A DNA stretch of 64,000 nucleotides from Cyprinodon diabolis (lineage: Eukaryota; Chordata; Actinopteri; Cyprinodontiformes; Cyprinodontidae): positions 27,102,091 to 27,166,090 of the forward strand of contig CM060078.1 of NCBI GenBank assembly GCA_030533445.1, written 5' to 3'. The position numbers and the translations under genes were made by a program. Under the pieces are notes generated by a model. That model had not been told where the DNA came from, did no database searches, and was given only the letters and a program-made list of their open reading frames with translations. Within the stretch, counting starts at the first letter, position 1, and every line of letters starts with the position of its first letter. Shown here one piece after another: positions 25,452 to 40,400 of the stretch.

Positions 25452-28400
25452 ATGTGTGTGAGAGTGTGAGTTATGCCTCTCTTCCAGAGAGGATCTTTGT
25501 AGAGAACCTAGGTAGTCTTCACAGGTGAAGCTCAGTCTCATCAGAGTGCTGGGCTTTAAGAGCAGCAGAGCCTTCGCTCAATGCTGGTTTCTTGTTGTTG
25601 TTCTGTTGCTATCTTGTCATGTTGCTCCCCCCTGATGTTCTTTGAATTTTTGGGGGGTTTTTTTGTATTTTCCTGGATTTTTTCCTCAGTTGCCTTTTGA
25701 GTCCTTCATTAAATCATCAAAACTCATCTCTGCGTTTGGGTCCTCAAAGCCTCCACCCAACTTGACACAAACCTTTTATCCATCATGCTTTTACCAAAGA
25801 ACTTATTTTTTTATTGAGATTGTTCTGCTGTCATGGAAATGTAGTGTTTTATCACACGCAGAAGCCCATTAACACAAGTTTTGGGACCCCAGCAATGGTC
25901 TTCATTAGCAGGTGTTATACAAAACAGAGGGTTCCGTCACTTTGCAGGGAAAGTCATGAAAATTAATTATCTGAAGCTGAAATCTTCTTAACATGCATAT
26001 TTTTGGAGTTAGATTTTGACCAGCTAAATTTTTGATAGCGATTTTAGAATTAAAACAAAAACTCAATAGATAATAACACATGATACAAATTCTGTGTTGA
26101 AATTGCAATGTCTAAAAAAACCCGTCTGATTCTAATGAGACTATATTTCTTCAGTAATGTTCAAAAGTGTTCAGAGCCATGTCTTTGATATGTTTTTTTT
26201 TTCTTCAACCAAACTGATTGTAGGACTCGATTGAATTGTCTCTGGAAATTGTCTTAAGATGACCCATCGTGATGTAGTGCTACATAAATAAACAGAATTA
26301 ACATTATATGAGAGAAAGGGAGCCGCAATTGGGCTAATTCTGTGTAAATAAAGTTGTCAAGAATAAAATACAAGAATTCTAGACAGGTGCAACTTCAGCA
26401 GAATAAATGGAAAAATAGTACTAAACACACCTAAAATTTAAAAAAATGTTTTGTACATGCCAAAAATTGCTCAGATGAGTTAAAAGTTGTAAGTAAAAAA
26501 AAAAAATAAATAAATAAAAGTTGGTTTGAATCTTTGCTTTTCTAAATGTGCTTTGCTGATGCTTTTGTATGTTTGCTGTTAAGTTATCGATGACCTCACC
26601 CACCAGTAGACTGGGCAGCCACTGGGCTCTGCTAATGGCAACAGCAGCACATGAAAAATGGCTCCCAGCAGCAGGAGCTAAATCACACTTAGGTTGATTT
26701 TGATTTAGCAACTCTGAGTTTAACCAACGTTACCAGCCAGGGAAATAGGATTGGCTCAGTGAATATAGCAAATCCTCAGCATAAAGTCTTCACGTGGATT
26801 TACAGTACATTGAAGCAACAGCTTAAGTTAAACAATATGTAATTTGAGGTAGTTTTAGTTTTTTTTTAAAGAGATATTTCCACTGGCTTTAAAAAAATAT
26901 TCAGATCATGGTCTGTTCCAGACAAAAAAACTATATGTTTTTACCCAAAATATGTCTAAGAAATATAATTAAAGCCACTTTGAAGCTTTATTCCGCATGA
27001 CTGAGCACTGTAGTGTGAATTGTAGAGCTTTTACTCTTCCAGTTTTCAAAGGTGGGAAAACTTCTATTACACTTAGAAATCATTTGATAAAAAAAACTGA
27101 ATTTGCTGCTGCATATTTACTCAGGATTCAGGACCTATTTTATTGCTCATGGTTTCTACACACAAACAGCTTAATTCTTAAGCTTTCCACAATTAATAAA
27201 CTCAAAGATCTGACTCATAATTGGAATCCTGGGAAATCACCAAGGATCTTTTATTTGGTAATACTAAGAAATGTGAGAAGCAAACACAAAGAGGATTAGA
27301 AAAATGTTCTTTATATAAAAGCATAAGACTCTCATGGGAGAAACGAGCTAGTGATAAACTCCTCCCCTGGAATGCTGAGTCTTTGCTTTTCATGGCCAGA
27401 CCTACTTTGGCATTCCTCTTCTTTCTCTCTGGGTTTTTTCTTTTTCAAGTGAAGATAAGCCTCATCTACATTGTTATCCAAGCAAATCATCCTCAGTCTG
27501 ATGCGTTCAAATGCTTTAATCGCTGTTTGGACTCATACAGACATTTCTTGTTGGGTAATCTTTACTTTCTGAAACAACTGATGTAGAAACCAGTTTTTGG
27601 TAGAATTTTAGCTTTTGTGCTGTGGCAACTTTCACATGGGTGCAAATTAATCTTGATAATATGTCCTGATGGAACACTATGGTACCTCCATTTGTATCTG
27701 CTTGGAAAGCTGCAAAAAGACTATCCGAGCATATCCGCTCACTGCATTTATTTTTTGTGTGACTTGTAATGGTACTGAGATCAATATTCAAATGTTAATA
27801 TGATCATCCAAAAGGGTTGTTACATTTCTTCCACCTAATGATTTCATTTTTCAGATGAGAATGCCTTGTCATATAAGGTTTCATTGCCTGTTAAACGCTT
27901 GTGAGATCTTGGGACATCCTCCTTTTTTTAACCACATATCAATTAAGAAACCATAGCAATAACCATTTCCAAAAGATAAGTGGTAAGTGTATATCTATTT
28001 ATGGGAAATTAGCAGGACTGTCCTTTACTGGAAGATATTGGAGCACAGAGTAAAAAGGAATGGTGAGAGTGCTGCCCCCTGTGGTGCTCCTGTGCCGCTC
28101 TCTACCTGATTGATCCTTTTAAGGGCGGATTATACGTCTGCAACCGCACACATCAAATTTCCCTTGTGTGTGGTCGCAAACCGGTTTTGCTGGTATGCTT
28201 CAGCAACGTCAGTCTGGAATTTCTAGGGACGCAAAGCAGTTTCCCACCAAAGCGCTAGGGGGAGCCTATTTGAAAAGTCACGAGAACTTTTTCGGCGGCG
28301 TCGGCGGGAGAGTTTTTTTTCCAAAACATTTCTGAGGCATCGTACAAGTGGTTGTATTTCCGAAACTCCTCGATCAACCTTTCGTCGTGGTTATCCATTG

Positions 28401-31400
28401 TCGTCATTACTCCTAGGTTTTTTTAAATACAGCGCACCCTGGCACCGAATCGAGAATGACGATCACACGGACAGCCGGAAAGACATACCAAGGACCAATC
28501 ACAGCTTCTTTCTCCACACTGCCGCTTGAGGTCTGCGTGGGTTTGCAACCGTCCGACATGTAGTCAGGATTTTTTTTCTGAGGTGTGCGATACCGGTTGC
28601 AGAGCCTCTGCGTGGGGTGCAAGGTCGTGCACAGAGACAGATTTGACGGTTGCAGAGGCAGAAGTATAAATTGGCCTTTAGTCTTAACAAACTGTGGTCT
28701 GTTTGTCAGGCAGTCTTCAATCCAGGCTATTACTGATACCTCCAGAGTTCTCACTGATCTGCACCTTTTTAAGTCCAGATTAAATAATAAAATTTTTAAA
28801 CTGGCTTTTAATACTTGGGACACATTGATTAATGCTTATGATTTTTTTTGCGATGGTTTTATCTTTCTGTGAAGCACTTTGGTCTTCCTGGTCTTGTAAA
28901 GGGCTATATAAATAATAGGTATTTTAATAGGTAAAATTTTAATAGGTTTATTTCAAAGGAGGGTGGGGTGTTCTTTGATTGTTGGCAGGAGAGAAGTGTA
29001 CTGAGCAAGTACCTAATATGACCAAATTGAAGAATGTGTTCAGTTCATTAGCTCTGTCCAGATTTCCATCTGTCTGATCCTCCTTCTGCTTAAAACTTGC
29101 GATCTCCTTCCTCCCTGACAACAAATCCCTGACACTGATCTGCTGGAGTTGGTTTCTAGTTTCTTCCTGCATGTCTCCTGGCTTTTTCTTATCCTGACCT
29201 TAAATTGCTTTTGTGTAATCCTCAACAGTTCCCTGTCTGCCTTCGTGAATTATCTTTTCTCTTGTTTAACGATTCTTTCAGAACACTGGTGATCCAGGGT
29301 CCATATTGGAGTAGCATCTCATCAATATGAAGCATCAAAGCAATTATTGAGATTATTTCCTTGCACTTTAATACTGCACTCATAAGGGCTCTGCTTTTAA
29401 TATTGTTTTGTTTGTGTCTGGTGGCACAGATTGGTATAATGATGCAGCACAAATTGATAAAGTTGAATACTGTCATGTGTCACAATGGATTTAATTGTAA
29501 ATGGTTATCATACAATGCATTAACATTACACTTGATGTTGTTTCAACACTTATCGGGTAGATAAGATTGTTGCCTTATTTTGTGTCTGTGCTCTGTCTTC
29601 TTAAACCTCCAGTTGGTCATGGCAGATGGCTGCTCATAATAAGCATGACCTTGTTGGAAGTTTCCTTATGTTGATAGTTTTCTTCCTACTGTTGCTACAT
29701 GAATCCTTAGTATGAAAAAATTGTGCAAGGTCAGCAATAAAAAGCATTTTACTGTCTGCTGTAATTTTAATCAGTGAAACATTGGTTGTGTTTCCATCTG
29801 CTCCTCCTAACGCCCATTTTGAAGTATCAGATCAGAAAAGCTTGACGTACATGGCAAAATAAAAAAAAAAAAAGCACATTAAATGCCCTCAAATATGCAA
29901 AATGTTTTTACATTCACTTCATCTGTTTTTGGTTTTTTATGACAAATTGTTAATGCACAAAACCGGGATGGAAACACTAATTTCAATTCAGTTCTGACAT
30001 AGGGAACTTTTACCAGCAGTTTCTAATGATTAGTCATGATGCTTCAATTATGCGTGTAAACATGGCTGGAAGCAACATGGCTGGAAGCCTGATATTACAT
30101 TACTGATCTGTGTTCCGGGCTAGATTGCAGCCTCTACTTCCTGTTTATCACAGATGTAACACAACATGAATAAATGAGAGAAAGCATATTTTATCAAAAA
30201 TGGCCGACTTCCTTTAGGGTTGGACTATGGCTCAAAGAGACTTTTTTGTAGATTCTGGAGATGTACACATGTGTATGCCAAGTTTCATAATCCTCAGCAC
30301 AAGCATGGCTTGGGGGTTGTTTTTTAAGTGTTTCTATGGGCGCTGTAGAGAAATTAAGCTACATCCACCAAATATTGAGCTGGATTCCTGTGAAGGGTTG
30401 GAATAGGATCCGTCATAGTGATTTTGGTCCAGATTCAAAGATCTATTTGGAAATGAGAGCCAAACGTACAGTCATGGTGAAATGCCTCACTTCGCCATAC
30501 CTCCATGGCAACACCGTTTAACTAAAACTCTCTGTGCCTTAAAATAATTTAGACCATCATGTTATCTGCCTCGTGATTTTGGTCATTTTGAAAATAATTC
30601 ATAAAAATAATTCATAAAAATAATTGATAAACTCTAAAATACCCAGGCTGTTAAATTTAATAGACATATATATAAACTTTTCCATTAATTATAGATAGCT
30701 TTTCCTACCCTTACTCTTATGCTATAAGTTAAAAATGCTAATGTTTTATTTTATTTCCTTCAGAAGTCAAATTAGTTAAAGCAGATATTGTCACAAAGGG
30801 AGAGGTTCTGTAATTTCTGGAAGTGATTCACAAGGAACTTAAGTTGTTGGGAAAAATTGATCATGAACTTGCCCTGTTGTACTGTATATCCAGTTCCTTC
30901 ATCTGCTGTTGCAGTAACTCCAGTTGCTCCTCCTTTTTGTTCAGCTGTCTCTCTGGTGCCCAAAACTGAGTCCAGGTCTGCTGGGTCCATCTTTGGCTGG
31001 TTTGTACTGTCGCAGAGGGGGTGGTTTGACAGGACCCAAATGCAGACACAAGCATGAGGTGGTTAGTTGAATGTTTAATAATAAAAAGGTTAACATAAGC
31101 AAAATCCAAAAACATAAATCCACAAAAATCCAAAAATGCTGAAAACCAAGAATACTCACAACAAGAAGGGGACAAAGTAATGACGACAAGCCAGCCAAGA
31201 GTGACTGAACAGGAGGAGATTATATGGGAGAGAGAAACAAAGACCAGGCTAATTAGCAGATTGGGAGCAGGTGTGAACAGAGGCAAGAGGGGAGCTAGGG
31301 AAAAGGAGACTGACAGAAGAGGGCAAACAGGAAATATCTAAGAACTCAAATACAATCAAAAATACCTAGAACAAAAGAATCGAAATAAGACCAATGAAAA

Positions 31401-34400
31401 CTCAAAATAAAACTTGAACAAAACTAAAATCATGACAGATATCCCTTTTGTGAGGATAAAGTTAATCATCTTTAGTGTGTAAGTCACAAGATTAGGAGAC
31501 AAGAATTAAAATATACAAGGCAGCCTATATAGATATAGTAATAATAATAATAATATTAATAATAATAATTACTCTTCTCAGGGCTTGTTTTGATAAAATC
31601 CTATAGAATGTCTGTAATTTTGGCATGAAGCGTGAGCAGGTACACTTACAGTAGGGGGTGGACACATGAAAATGACAGAACCTTTCAGATAAACAACAAC
31701 TTGGTATCTGTGGAGTGTAAAAACTAGAGAAGCACTTATACATTTTTTTTCCAATCTAGTCCAATATCATTACGTGGACTATGTCCGATACTGATCTAAT
31801 ACTAATTACTGAGTTAACTAGCTAATTAACTTTAAAAAAGATAATACATTTTAATAACGATATAATGCATGTAGCTTCTTCATGTTCTCTGCACACTGAC
31901 ATAATCTGTGCTGCAATCGTAAAATTAAAGTCACTAAATTACCCTAACTATTGTTGTGAATGATATGAAAAAAAAAAAAGAAAACAGAAATGACTGGATT
32001 GGAACCATTCGTGCGATATCCGATCCTTCTAATTGGTCAATATCAGAACTGATTTCCGATTTGAGTATCGGATCTGTAATGAGAACACACTGGAGCTGTT
32101 TTTCATGGAATTCCTTGATTCTTTCGAAGCAGGCAACAATAACCCTGCACTGTAGCTGTGTGCAATCTCTGTGCCAAATTTAGATGATATTTGATCAAGT
32201 TCAGTCCTGTTTGAGATTTGTTTAATATAAGAAGTGTTATTTAAAGAGTAATTGCTCCATGGCAAAGACCTGGGAATAAGCATTGAGGTGTAAGCGCTTT
32301 TTAGGAGCAGCAGTTGTCTTCCAAAGCTCATAAAATTACAAAAATATTATTCATTCCAAAAGAACAAATAACACAATTTAAAAGTATGACCTCCATTATT
32401 AGCTGTCCAGTCCGGCACCCATTTAAAATTTTCTACATCTTTTTTATTTTATATTATTATTTCAAGTTACCAAACACAACCAGATTTGGACAATTTCAAC
32501 CCAAAAAAAAACAAAACACCAGTAGACCAGTTTTAAAAAACAAGCTATGTTATACTTTACATAAACTCTACAGAAGAAGATGTGCTTTGTTTCATGAAAG
32601 AAGTTAATGCTTAAAATATATGAGTCTGATGTACACAGATATATTATGTTTTAACCATGCAAACCAATACTTTTGTTTCAAGAATTGCACAAATCTGCGA
32701 AATGTTGTGCAGTTATATCTGTTCTTATAAAAGCCCTGATCCATCTTACAATAAGACTTTAAATGCATCAAAATTCTAAACAAAGGGAGAAAGGTGAAAC
32801 CGGCTCAAATTTTTAGTCAAACCACCTCTAATGTTTAAAAGCCTCTCAAATAGATTCCAGTCAATAGCACTAAAAAAAGAAAAGACGTGTGCCACAATCA
32901 CCTGTTAGCAGCTACCGCTAGTCACGTTAAAGGGCTATTACTGTATGTATAGAGTGATTCATAAACAGGGCTTTAAATTTGTGTAGCATGGTATCTCTGC
33001 TTTAAGTTTAGAGGTGAATTATGATTACAATTGTGGGATTATTTATGCATTTTGAAATTATTTTCTCATTTTGTCTACTGTATTTTTTCAATGCATTTTT
33101 TAATTTCTTCCCTGCTGCTTTCAGAGCTCTAATTCTTTATTTATCTGTTTGTTCTTTGGTTTTTAGCCTTTAACCTCTTCTTTTCCCATAGGTATTTATG
33201 TTTGTTTTTCAGAAAGGGGAAATGAAGGGGAGTGCTGTGCATAACTTTTCAAAGACTCACCTTGTTGTATCACAAAGTATGTGTAGGCTAACTTTAGAAC
33301 GGGAATATCTCTGTCCAAGTATAAACTCTGTTTGCTTTCTTCATTCTACAACTTCTAATTAGACTTATTGAATTTCCAGTGACAACCCTTGGCTTATTGA
33401 CACCTGATTATATGTAGATGCATATATGGATCATTTTCGCTACCATGTGTGTCTTGGTTCCACAAGGACCATTCCTGCTTTCATTTGCTTGGGTCATCTG
33501 AAGAATCAGGTACTACCTGTGTGTGGGAGTTCATTACCCTCATCTGGAAAGATGATAGAACTGCAACTTCAGTCAAATACTAGATAATTTAAAGAACAAC
33601 TATAGAAATGCTATGCTGTAATAAACTTTATGGATATGCTCAAAGCTTTTAAGCCTCCAAAACTGCTGTTTATCTGGCTTTGGCTGTTTTATTTTCTTTG
33701 CTAATTACTGGTATTTCATGATATAGGATGCAGGTTTATTTTTAAATCCATTTATTTATATAGGGATTTAACAATTAATAGTAAAAATTCAGTTAATGTC
33801 TTTGAACGTTTTATTATTTGGCAATTAATCACCAATTAGTTTTCTGCAGCCCCTAAAATCTTGAAACTTTCACTGGTGGCAAACAAAGGCAATTGTTTAT
33901 TGGCTATTTAATACTGTGTATTGCTGGAAAGCACCTTTGTACATTTATACATTTAGTGGATACATTTTCATTGAAGAGGATTAATTACTTCCTTTTCGTA
34001 CTAAAGATATAATTGCGGCTGATTTCCGAGGTTCCTCTTTTTTGACAGTTTGGTTCCACCTACTGGTTAAAGATTTAAGCCCATACATCCTACCTGGTAC
34101 ATTTCTGTGTTGTAACTGACGAACTTCCTTAAATTCTGATTAGATTACAATCCCATCTCCCATCTTCATTAGATTTATTAAAGAAACAGAAGAAAAACTG
34201 AAAGGTTTTTATCCGCACTAAAAGTGTACTTGTCACCTATACATCCTAATTAGCAATAATTATAAAATGTATTCATTTTTTTTTTTTTTTTTATCCTTTC
34301 TGATTGTGGCAATTTTTTATGTTTGGAAATATTTAAACATTCCTATTTAGTATTATTAAAATGATGCAATGCAGTATTTGGGAATATATGTACTGTAGTT

Positions 34401-37400
34401 TCATTTGTGGTTGAAAGATTGCGTTATTATTATTAATATATGTTAGATTTCTTTTCCTAAAAATCAGAGCTTTTATTCTATTTAAATTAGAGGGTCAATT
34501 TAGAGGTTTTTTTAATCACTTGTTCACAATCAGGCAGTTAAATGTGGATCAGTGGATTAAACTGATTTAAAAGTAGGGAAGTCCTTCTCAAGTTTTTCTG
34601 TTGATGTAAAAATCAAATAAAAAAATAAAAGAATTGCCCATGCCAGGTTCGAGCACTATACTTCATAAAATCAATCTCACCACCTTCGTGCTCTATTTTT
34701 CCTGATACGTGCATTTTGTCCCAACAGGCGGCTCTCCGGATAACATCAGATAACATGTGTAGCAGTTAAAATTTAAGTGCTATACTAACTTTAGCCTGTT
34801 TCCTCTATGTAAAGTTTTATAGTAATTAGGTATATTTAATTATGGCCTCAGGTTATAGTGTGTGGAATTCTTCTTCTTCTTATCGCTTTGCTTTAAGTAT
34901 CGTAAAATATGTGAATCTCATTTCTCTGTGCAACTGACTCTCATACAGCACCTTCATAAACAGGTCAATGACACAGAAAATGGAAATCCTCCTCAGCTTA
35001 TACAGTTTATTTTTAATTCTTAATATTACTGCAAAGATATGTGAATAAAGCACAAGAGTAAACATTTTTATAACAAGGGTTGAAGTTGTACTGCCACCTA
35101 AAAACTCGACTCTTTTTACCTACAAAATCTTTTGCATGCTCTAAATATTTTACTAATTAAGTCTGGCCTCTAGAATTTATTCCTCGTTGCAGCTATTTTC
35201 TATATTTGCATCCTACTTCTATCCATAGACTGAGTAAAAAAAATATTTTTGAGAGAAAAAAACTAATCCATGCGCAGAGAGGCAAGCTAAAGAGATTGAA
35301 GGGTTAGGTTAAAACTCTGCCCAGTGGAAGTTTAAGAACTAGGAATAGGTAAAATGTCGTAATTTATATCTTGATTCACTGTTTTATTTGTCTTTGTTTT
35401 TTTAGCCAAAAATTGGAAAACTGGAGAACCCTGAATATAACTATTCTGAATCAAATGTGGAGAACATAGAGGGAGAAGAGACCCAGGAGGAGGAAGAAGG
35501 GTTTCCTCTAACATCCCAACCTGTCCCTCAGGGTTCCGGTGAATCTGGTGTTCTCATGGGCCCAGACACAGAGAAAGGTCTGAAGAAGCACTGCCATTTA
35601 AATCTAAAAAATATCATTACTTTATAGGATAGTGCACACAGTTTAATGAAGGCCCCTACACTTTGTTGAGCTCATTATGTTGTGGAAGAACCTTCATTGG
35701 AATAGCCAGATACATCTCCCAATAATCCTGTTGCCATTGTGCATGTTATCCATTTAACTGGCGGTTAATCAGTGGTTAAATGTGTTGTGTTGACTATGTC
35801 TGCTTGTCTTCTTCCTAACCCAATCATCATTGTTCTTCACACCTGATCAATGATTTTTTCAGTCCTTTCTATCTGTTTATTAGTGCCTCATTTTGTCTCT
35901 AACAAGAGGTGGAGCTTCATCAGATGCCTGTTGATACTCTTCATGTTTCCGGGGATTTTGGAGGCTCTGTAGGGTCCGGAGAAACCTCAGAAGCTTCTGG
36001 CGCCTCTGGGTCTGGCCTCTCAGGAGACACACTGGTCTCCAGTGCCTCTGGAGATCTTTTGGATGACATTGTCCTGATATCTGGACGTCCAGAAGAGCTA
36101 CCTATATCAGGAGGCTCTGGGGAGGTCTTGGCACGTGGCGTTCTGTTCATTTCTGGGGATGTCTCAGGATCTGGAGACATCAGTGGGTCTGCTATTTCTG
36201 GAGCCTCGGGAGACTTCCCCTATAAAGATAATGAAATCATTCCTGAACTCCCCATTGGCTCCGGAGAATCTGGGGACCAGTCTGGCTCTGGGTTCCCTGT
36301 AGATATCTTGAGCTCTGGAGGCTCTGGAACTTCTGGGGTTTCTGGGGACTCTGACGAGTCCGGATACTCAGGGATTATAACAATATCTGGAGGTTAGTAC
36401 CTTAACAGAATGTATGATCCATGTTAATTAACAATTGTTCCATTTAACTGCTTTTTTTTAATAATGTGGTTAAATGTTGACTTTGTTGTGATTGTATTTC
36501 TTTTTTTTATCATAATCATGTCTTTTCTAACATTTTGTTTCGTCTTAAATGTGAGTGTGATTGATTGTCCCTCTTAACCTTCACCTCCTAACATCAACTC
36601 TCGGCTCTAACAAGAGGAGGAGTTTCCCTTTACTGAGGATAGAGTTCCCCAGGAGGTACTGAGTGCTTCTGGGGAGATCTCGAGAGAAATTGAAGCCTCT
36701 GTAGATTCAGAGGTCTCTGGAACCTCTGGGCTTCCTAGTGTCTCTGGCTCAGGAGACGACGAGGAGGTCCTCGTGATATTTCAGCCCAGTGAACCAGAAG
36801 GTCAGTATCTCAGATAGAATTGTGTGTTAAAGAAAGGGAAGCGTGGAAGACTGGACCATGGGATGGTAGAAATCTTCTGTTTAGTTGCGTGTTTTTTGCT
36901 CCATGTACATTTTCTCTAACCTTGTTCTCAATCACTTCTCATGTCAATAACTGTAAAATATCTTTCTGGTATAACCAACATTGTCTAACGCTGCTAAAAT
37001 GCTTTGCTTTTTCCTGTCCTGTGTCCATGCCGATCTAACCTCTTTCTTTAACGCCTAATCTTGTCTCTAATAAGAGGAGGAGCTGCTTCCAACCACACCT
37101 GAAACCCCTCAGGAGGGGAAAACCAGTGTAGAAGAAGAAACAGTAAGCTCTGGTTTTCCAGAGACTTATGAGCCAGAGGAGCCTGATGAGGTTTTCAAGA
37201 AAGGTCAGTACTGTTCAGAACCAAATCTAGATGGAGATTTTAAAAAGATCTAAGCACCCATTGATGATATTTTGTCCATGCTGTTATTTTTTATGTTAGT
37301 GTAATTTAATTTCATCCATCCATCCATTTTCCGTTACACTTAACCCAGCTGGGGTCGCGTGTGGTGCCCATCTCCAGCTGTCAATGGGCAAGAGGTGGGG

Positions 37401-40400
37401 AACACCCTGGACCGATCGGCAGTCTGTCAAAGGGCAACACAAACAGGACAACCTACCATTCACGCACACACTAAAAACCTAAGGATAATTTAGAGAAGCC
37501 AATTCTCCTACCAAGCATGTTTTTGGACTCTGGGAGGAAGCCGGAGTAACCGGAGAGCACCCATGCATGCTCAGGGAAAACATGCAAACTCCATGCAGCA
37601 AGACCCCGGGCCGGGAATCGAACCTGAAACCTTCTTGCATTGCTACCCACTGCTCCACTGAGCAGCCCTGTAATTTTATTTCAGTCTTTAGTTTAAAAAA
37701 GGGGGGAAAAAAGATTGTTAGTACAGATACTCAACAAATAATTGAGAGTTTTATTGTAGTGTTTGCAAATATTTTTCCTTTGTGCATATCGGACTCAAGG
37801 TAAATTCCCCTTTTCAGCATTTCATACCCTATTTTGTCCTGAAATCTTCCTATTTAGTGCATATATAGTTGACTGCAATGAACCCAAAAGTATTACCAGT
37901 GTATTCAAACCTTTTTCAACATTTTGCTCGATATTTTGTTGAAGCACCTTTGATTCCAGTCAACCAGAATCTCCAGAATGCTTTTGAGAGACCTGCTAGT
38001 AGTAGATATTAAGAACTTATCCCTAATTAATTTTTTTTTTTTTGCTTATAAATTATATAAATAGAAGGTATTTAGTGCTGTTTATATCTACCCGGTGATA
38101 TTTTGACAAATTTAAAATTTGCAATTGTTAATTGTCTGTTTGGTGCCCTCCTCAGGTTAAAAGCGGTTACTGTATCTGATTTTTTTAAATTGGCATTGCC
38201 AATTGTCAGCTCTTTTGGAGAGCTGACAAAGAAAAGCTCTACCCTTGGCCTCTTTCGTTTAATTGGGGAGTAACAATAAATTAAACCTTTTTTATAAGGT
38301 AAAATTAAAATAAATCACGATTTTCCTCATAGTGAAAGAAAATGAAAATAGTAAATACAATAAAATTGAATAATTGACCTAGTATAATGATTTAACATTC
38401 ATTTTGTCATTTTCTGACATGACCTAAAAGCTATAGGGAAAAAATATTTACTTTTAAAGAGAAGAATTGTTAAAAAATAGAACATGCATTAAAGTTGGAG
38501 AAAAAGGAGAGTGCTTCAACTTTCTAGTCTAAAAGGATGGTTAGGCATTCATTTTATGTCAATTCATTTTTGTGTATAAGGAGTGTTTGGATTGGTTTTA
38601 TTTTCATTCTCTGTGAGTGGAGAAAGCTGGATCTCTGATCCAGAAGCTCAAACCAGTACGACTCATGCCTCATGGCCTCCTCCATAGAACCTTCCCCCTA
38701 TTTTCTCTGTGTCTGTTGAGGATGTTGAAGAGAAATCCCCTCTGCCGTAAACTATCATCAGGGTGCTTGCTCTGTTCGCTATGTTTATGTTGCTGTAGGT
38801 GCCAGTGTGCCGCTGTCAGTCAAATCCAAGACCAAACCCAGCCCTTGCCTTATGTACAGCTTTAGTCTGGTTAGGATTGTTCAGGTGTATAAATAAAAAA
38901 ACCTTAAAATATCCTGTATGTTTAATATGCTTTTTTTCTATTCTTCTGTCCCCTTTATTTTCTTAATGTATCCCAGGATTGCCCGTTTGCCTGCTGTGCA
39001 CATGCCTCGGTGGTTCAGTCTACTGTGACGACTTGAAGCTGAACAGTGTTCCACCTCTGCCCAAAGGCACCACTCACTTCTACGCCCGCTACAACAGAAT
39101 CACAAAGATCAGCAAGTCTGACTTCGCCAACATGAGTATGTGTCCTCTTTGAATGAAAATGTATGGCTATTAGGCCAGGTATGTTCAGAAGCAAAGTTAA
39201 CCTCTCGCTGCTTACGACTACAAAGGAATGTGGTCAGTGAATGCACCATATCTGTATCTCAGACTGCTGGTTTTCCTGCCTTCCAGATAAGCTGAAGAAG
39301 ATCGACCTGACAGCCAATCAGATCACTTCCATCGAGGACAGAGCGTTCATGGGCCTGCCTGAGCTCGAGGAGCTGATAATTAGAGAAAATCACATCTCCC
39401 AGCTACCAACCCTTCCTGAGACCATGACTCTGATTGATGCCAGCCATAACAACATTGGCACAAAGGGCATTCATAAAGAGGCGTTTAAAGTATGCACACC
39501 TTCTTAAGTTCTTTTAGCTAAGACTTTTGTTTGAAAGGCAAACAAAAAAATGTAATATCAAAATATCCAACACAACACATCTTTCCAAAGTCAGGTTTCA
39601 AATATTGATTTAAATCTAAAGGAGGATCTGTCTTCTATAAGCTTTTTAGGTTTTTCTGTTAAAGTTAACATAGTTATTGCCAAATACCAGATAAAAGCAC
39701 AAGGTGTATGTTCTACTGGAAAGAAAGAACTAAGCATATGCTAAGTAATAGCAGCTTTGTAAGTAAAAAAACAAAACAAAAAAAATCACAGCTACACAAA
39801 TTAGAACTAACGTAAAAATACTTTCTATTAGAAAGAAACACAGCCAGAGAAAACAGGTAATAGGAGAGATAGTCACCAATCACTTCATCATGTAAAAAGA
39901 CAGCTAAATCCTGAATTGCACAATCAGGAATTTCTTAAAAGAAAACCAAAGAGAGGGCAGTTAATGGCAGCAATAGTTCAACAACTCCAAACAGGAAGGT
40001 AATAAATGCAGAATATTTGGTCGCTGTGCAGCTCTATGCAGTAAGAGAATAAGATAGTCACAGCAAATGTTGGTAATGATCCCTATATGTCAGAGAAAAC
40101 AATAGAGAGGTAAAAAAAAAAAAAAAAGCTTTATTATGGAAGTGAAATTTAAAACTGCACCATATTTTCCTCTTCTTCGGATTACAGGACATGACTGGGC
40201 TGCTGTACCTTTACCTAACCGATAACAACATCGATTATATTCCAGTGCCTCTACCAGACAGCCTGCGCTCTCTACATTTACAGGTACTGCAACTTGGCTT
40301 CAGATCTCCTAGTTCACTGCACACTGAACAAGGGGCGTTTAAAGTGCTAGATCCTTCCTTTTAAGGATGATAAATTATTCTTAAGTAAAGACCCAACACT

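Larger units (their letters stand above)
24713..35405 (+). other. intron 1 of epyc
   Basis: A 10.7-kb GT-AG intron rich in repeats: a (TG)n tract (25396-25445), LINE pieces with a nested Harbinger-like element (28040-29230), unclassified repeats (about 30060-30540, 31020-31440, 31750-32090), a (TAA)n tract (31538-31569) and poly-T near 34280. No coding exon or RNA gene is supported in it. I see nothing in 26300-28000 or 32600-34250. Confidence 0.8.

Noticed and set aside
35941..36180. 79-codon antisense open frame rich in Pro and Ser
   Set aside because: It is the complement of the Ser-Gly-rich epyc exon and arises from its composition.
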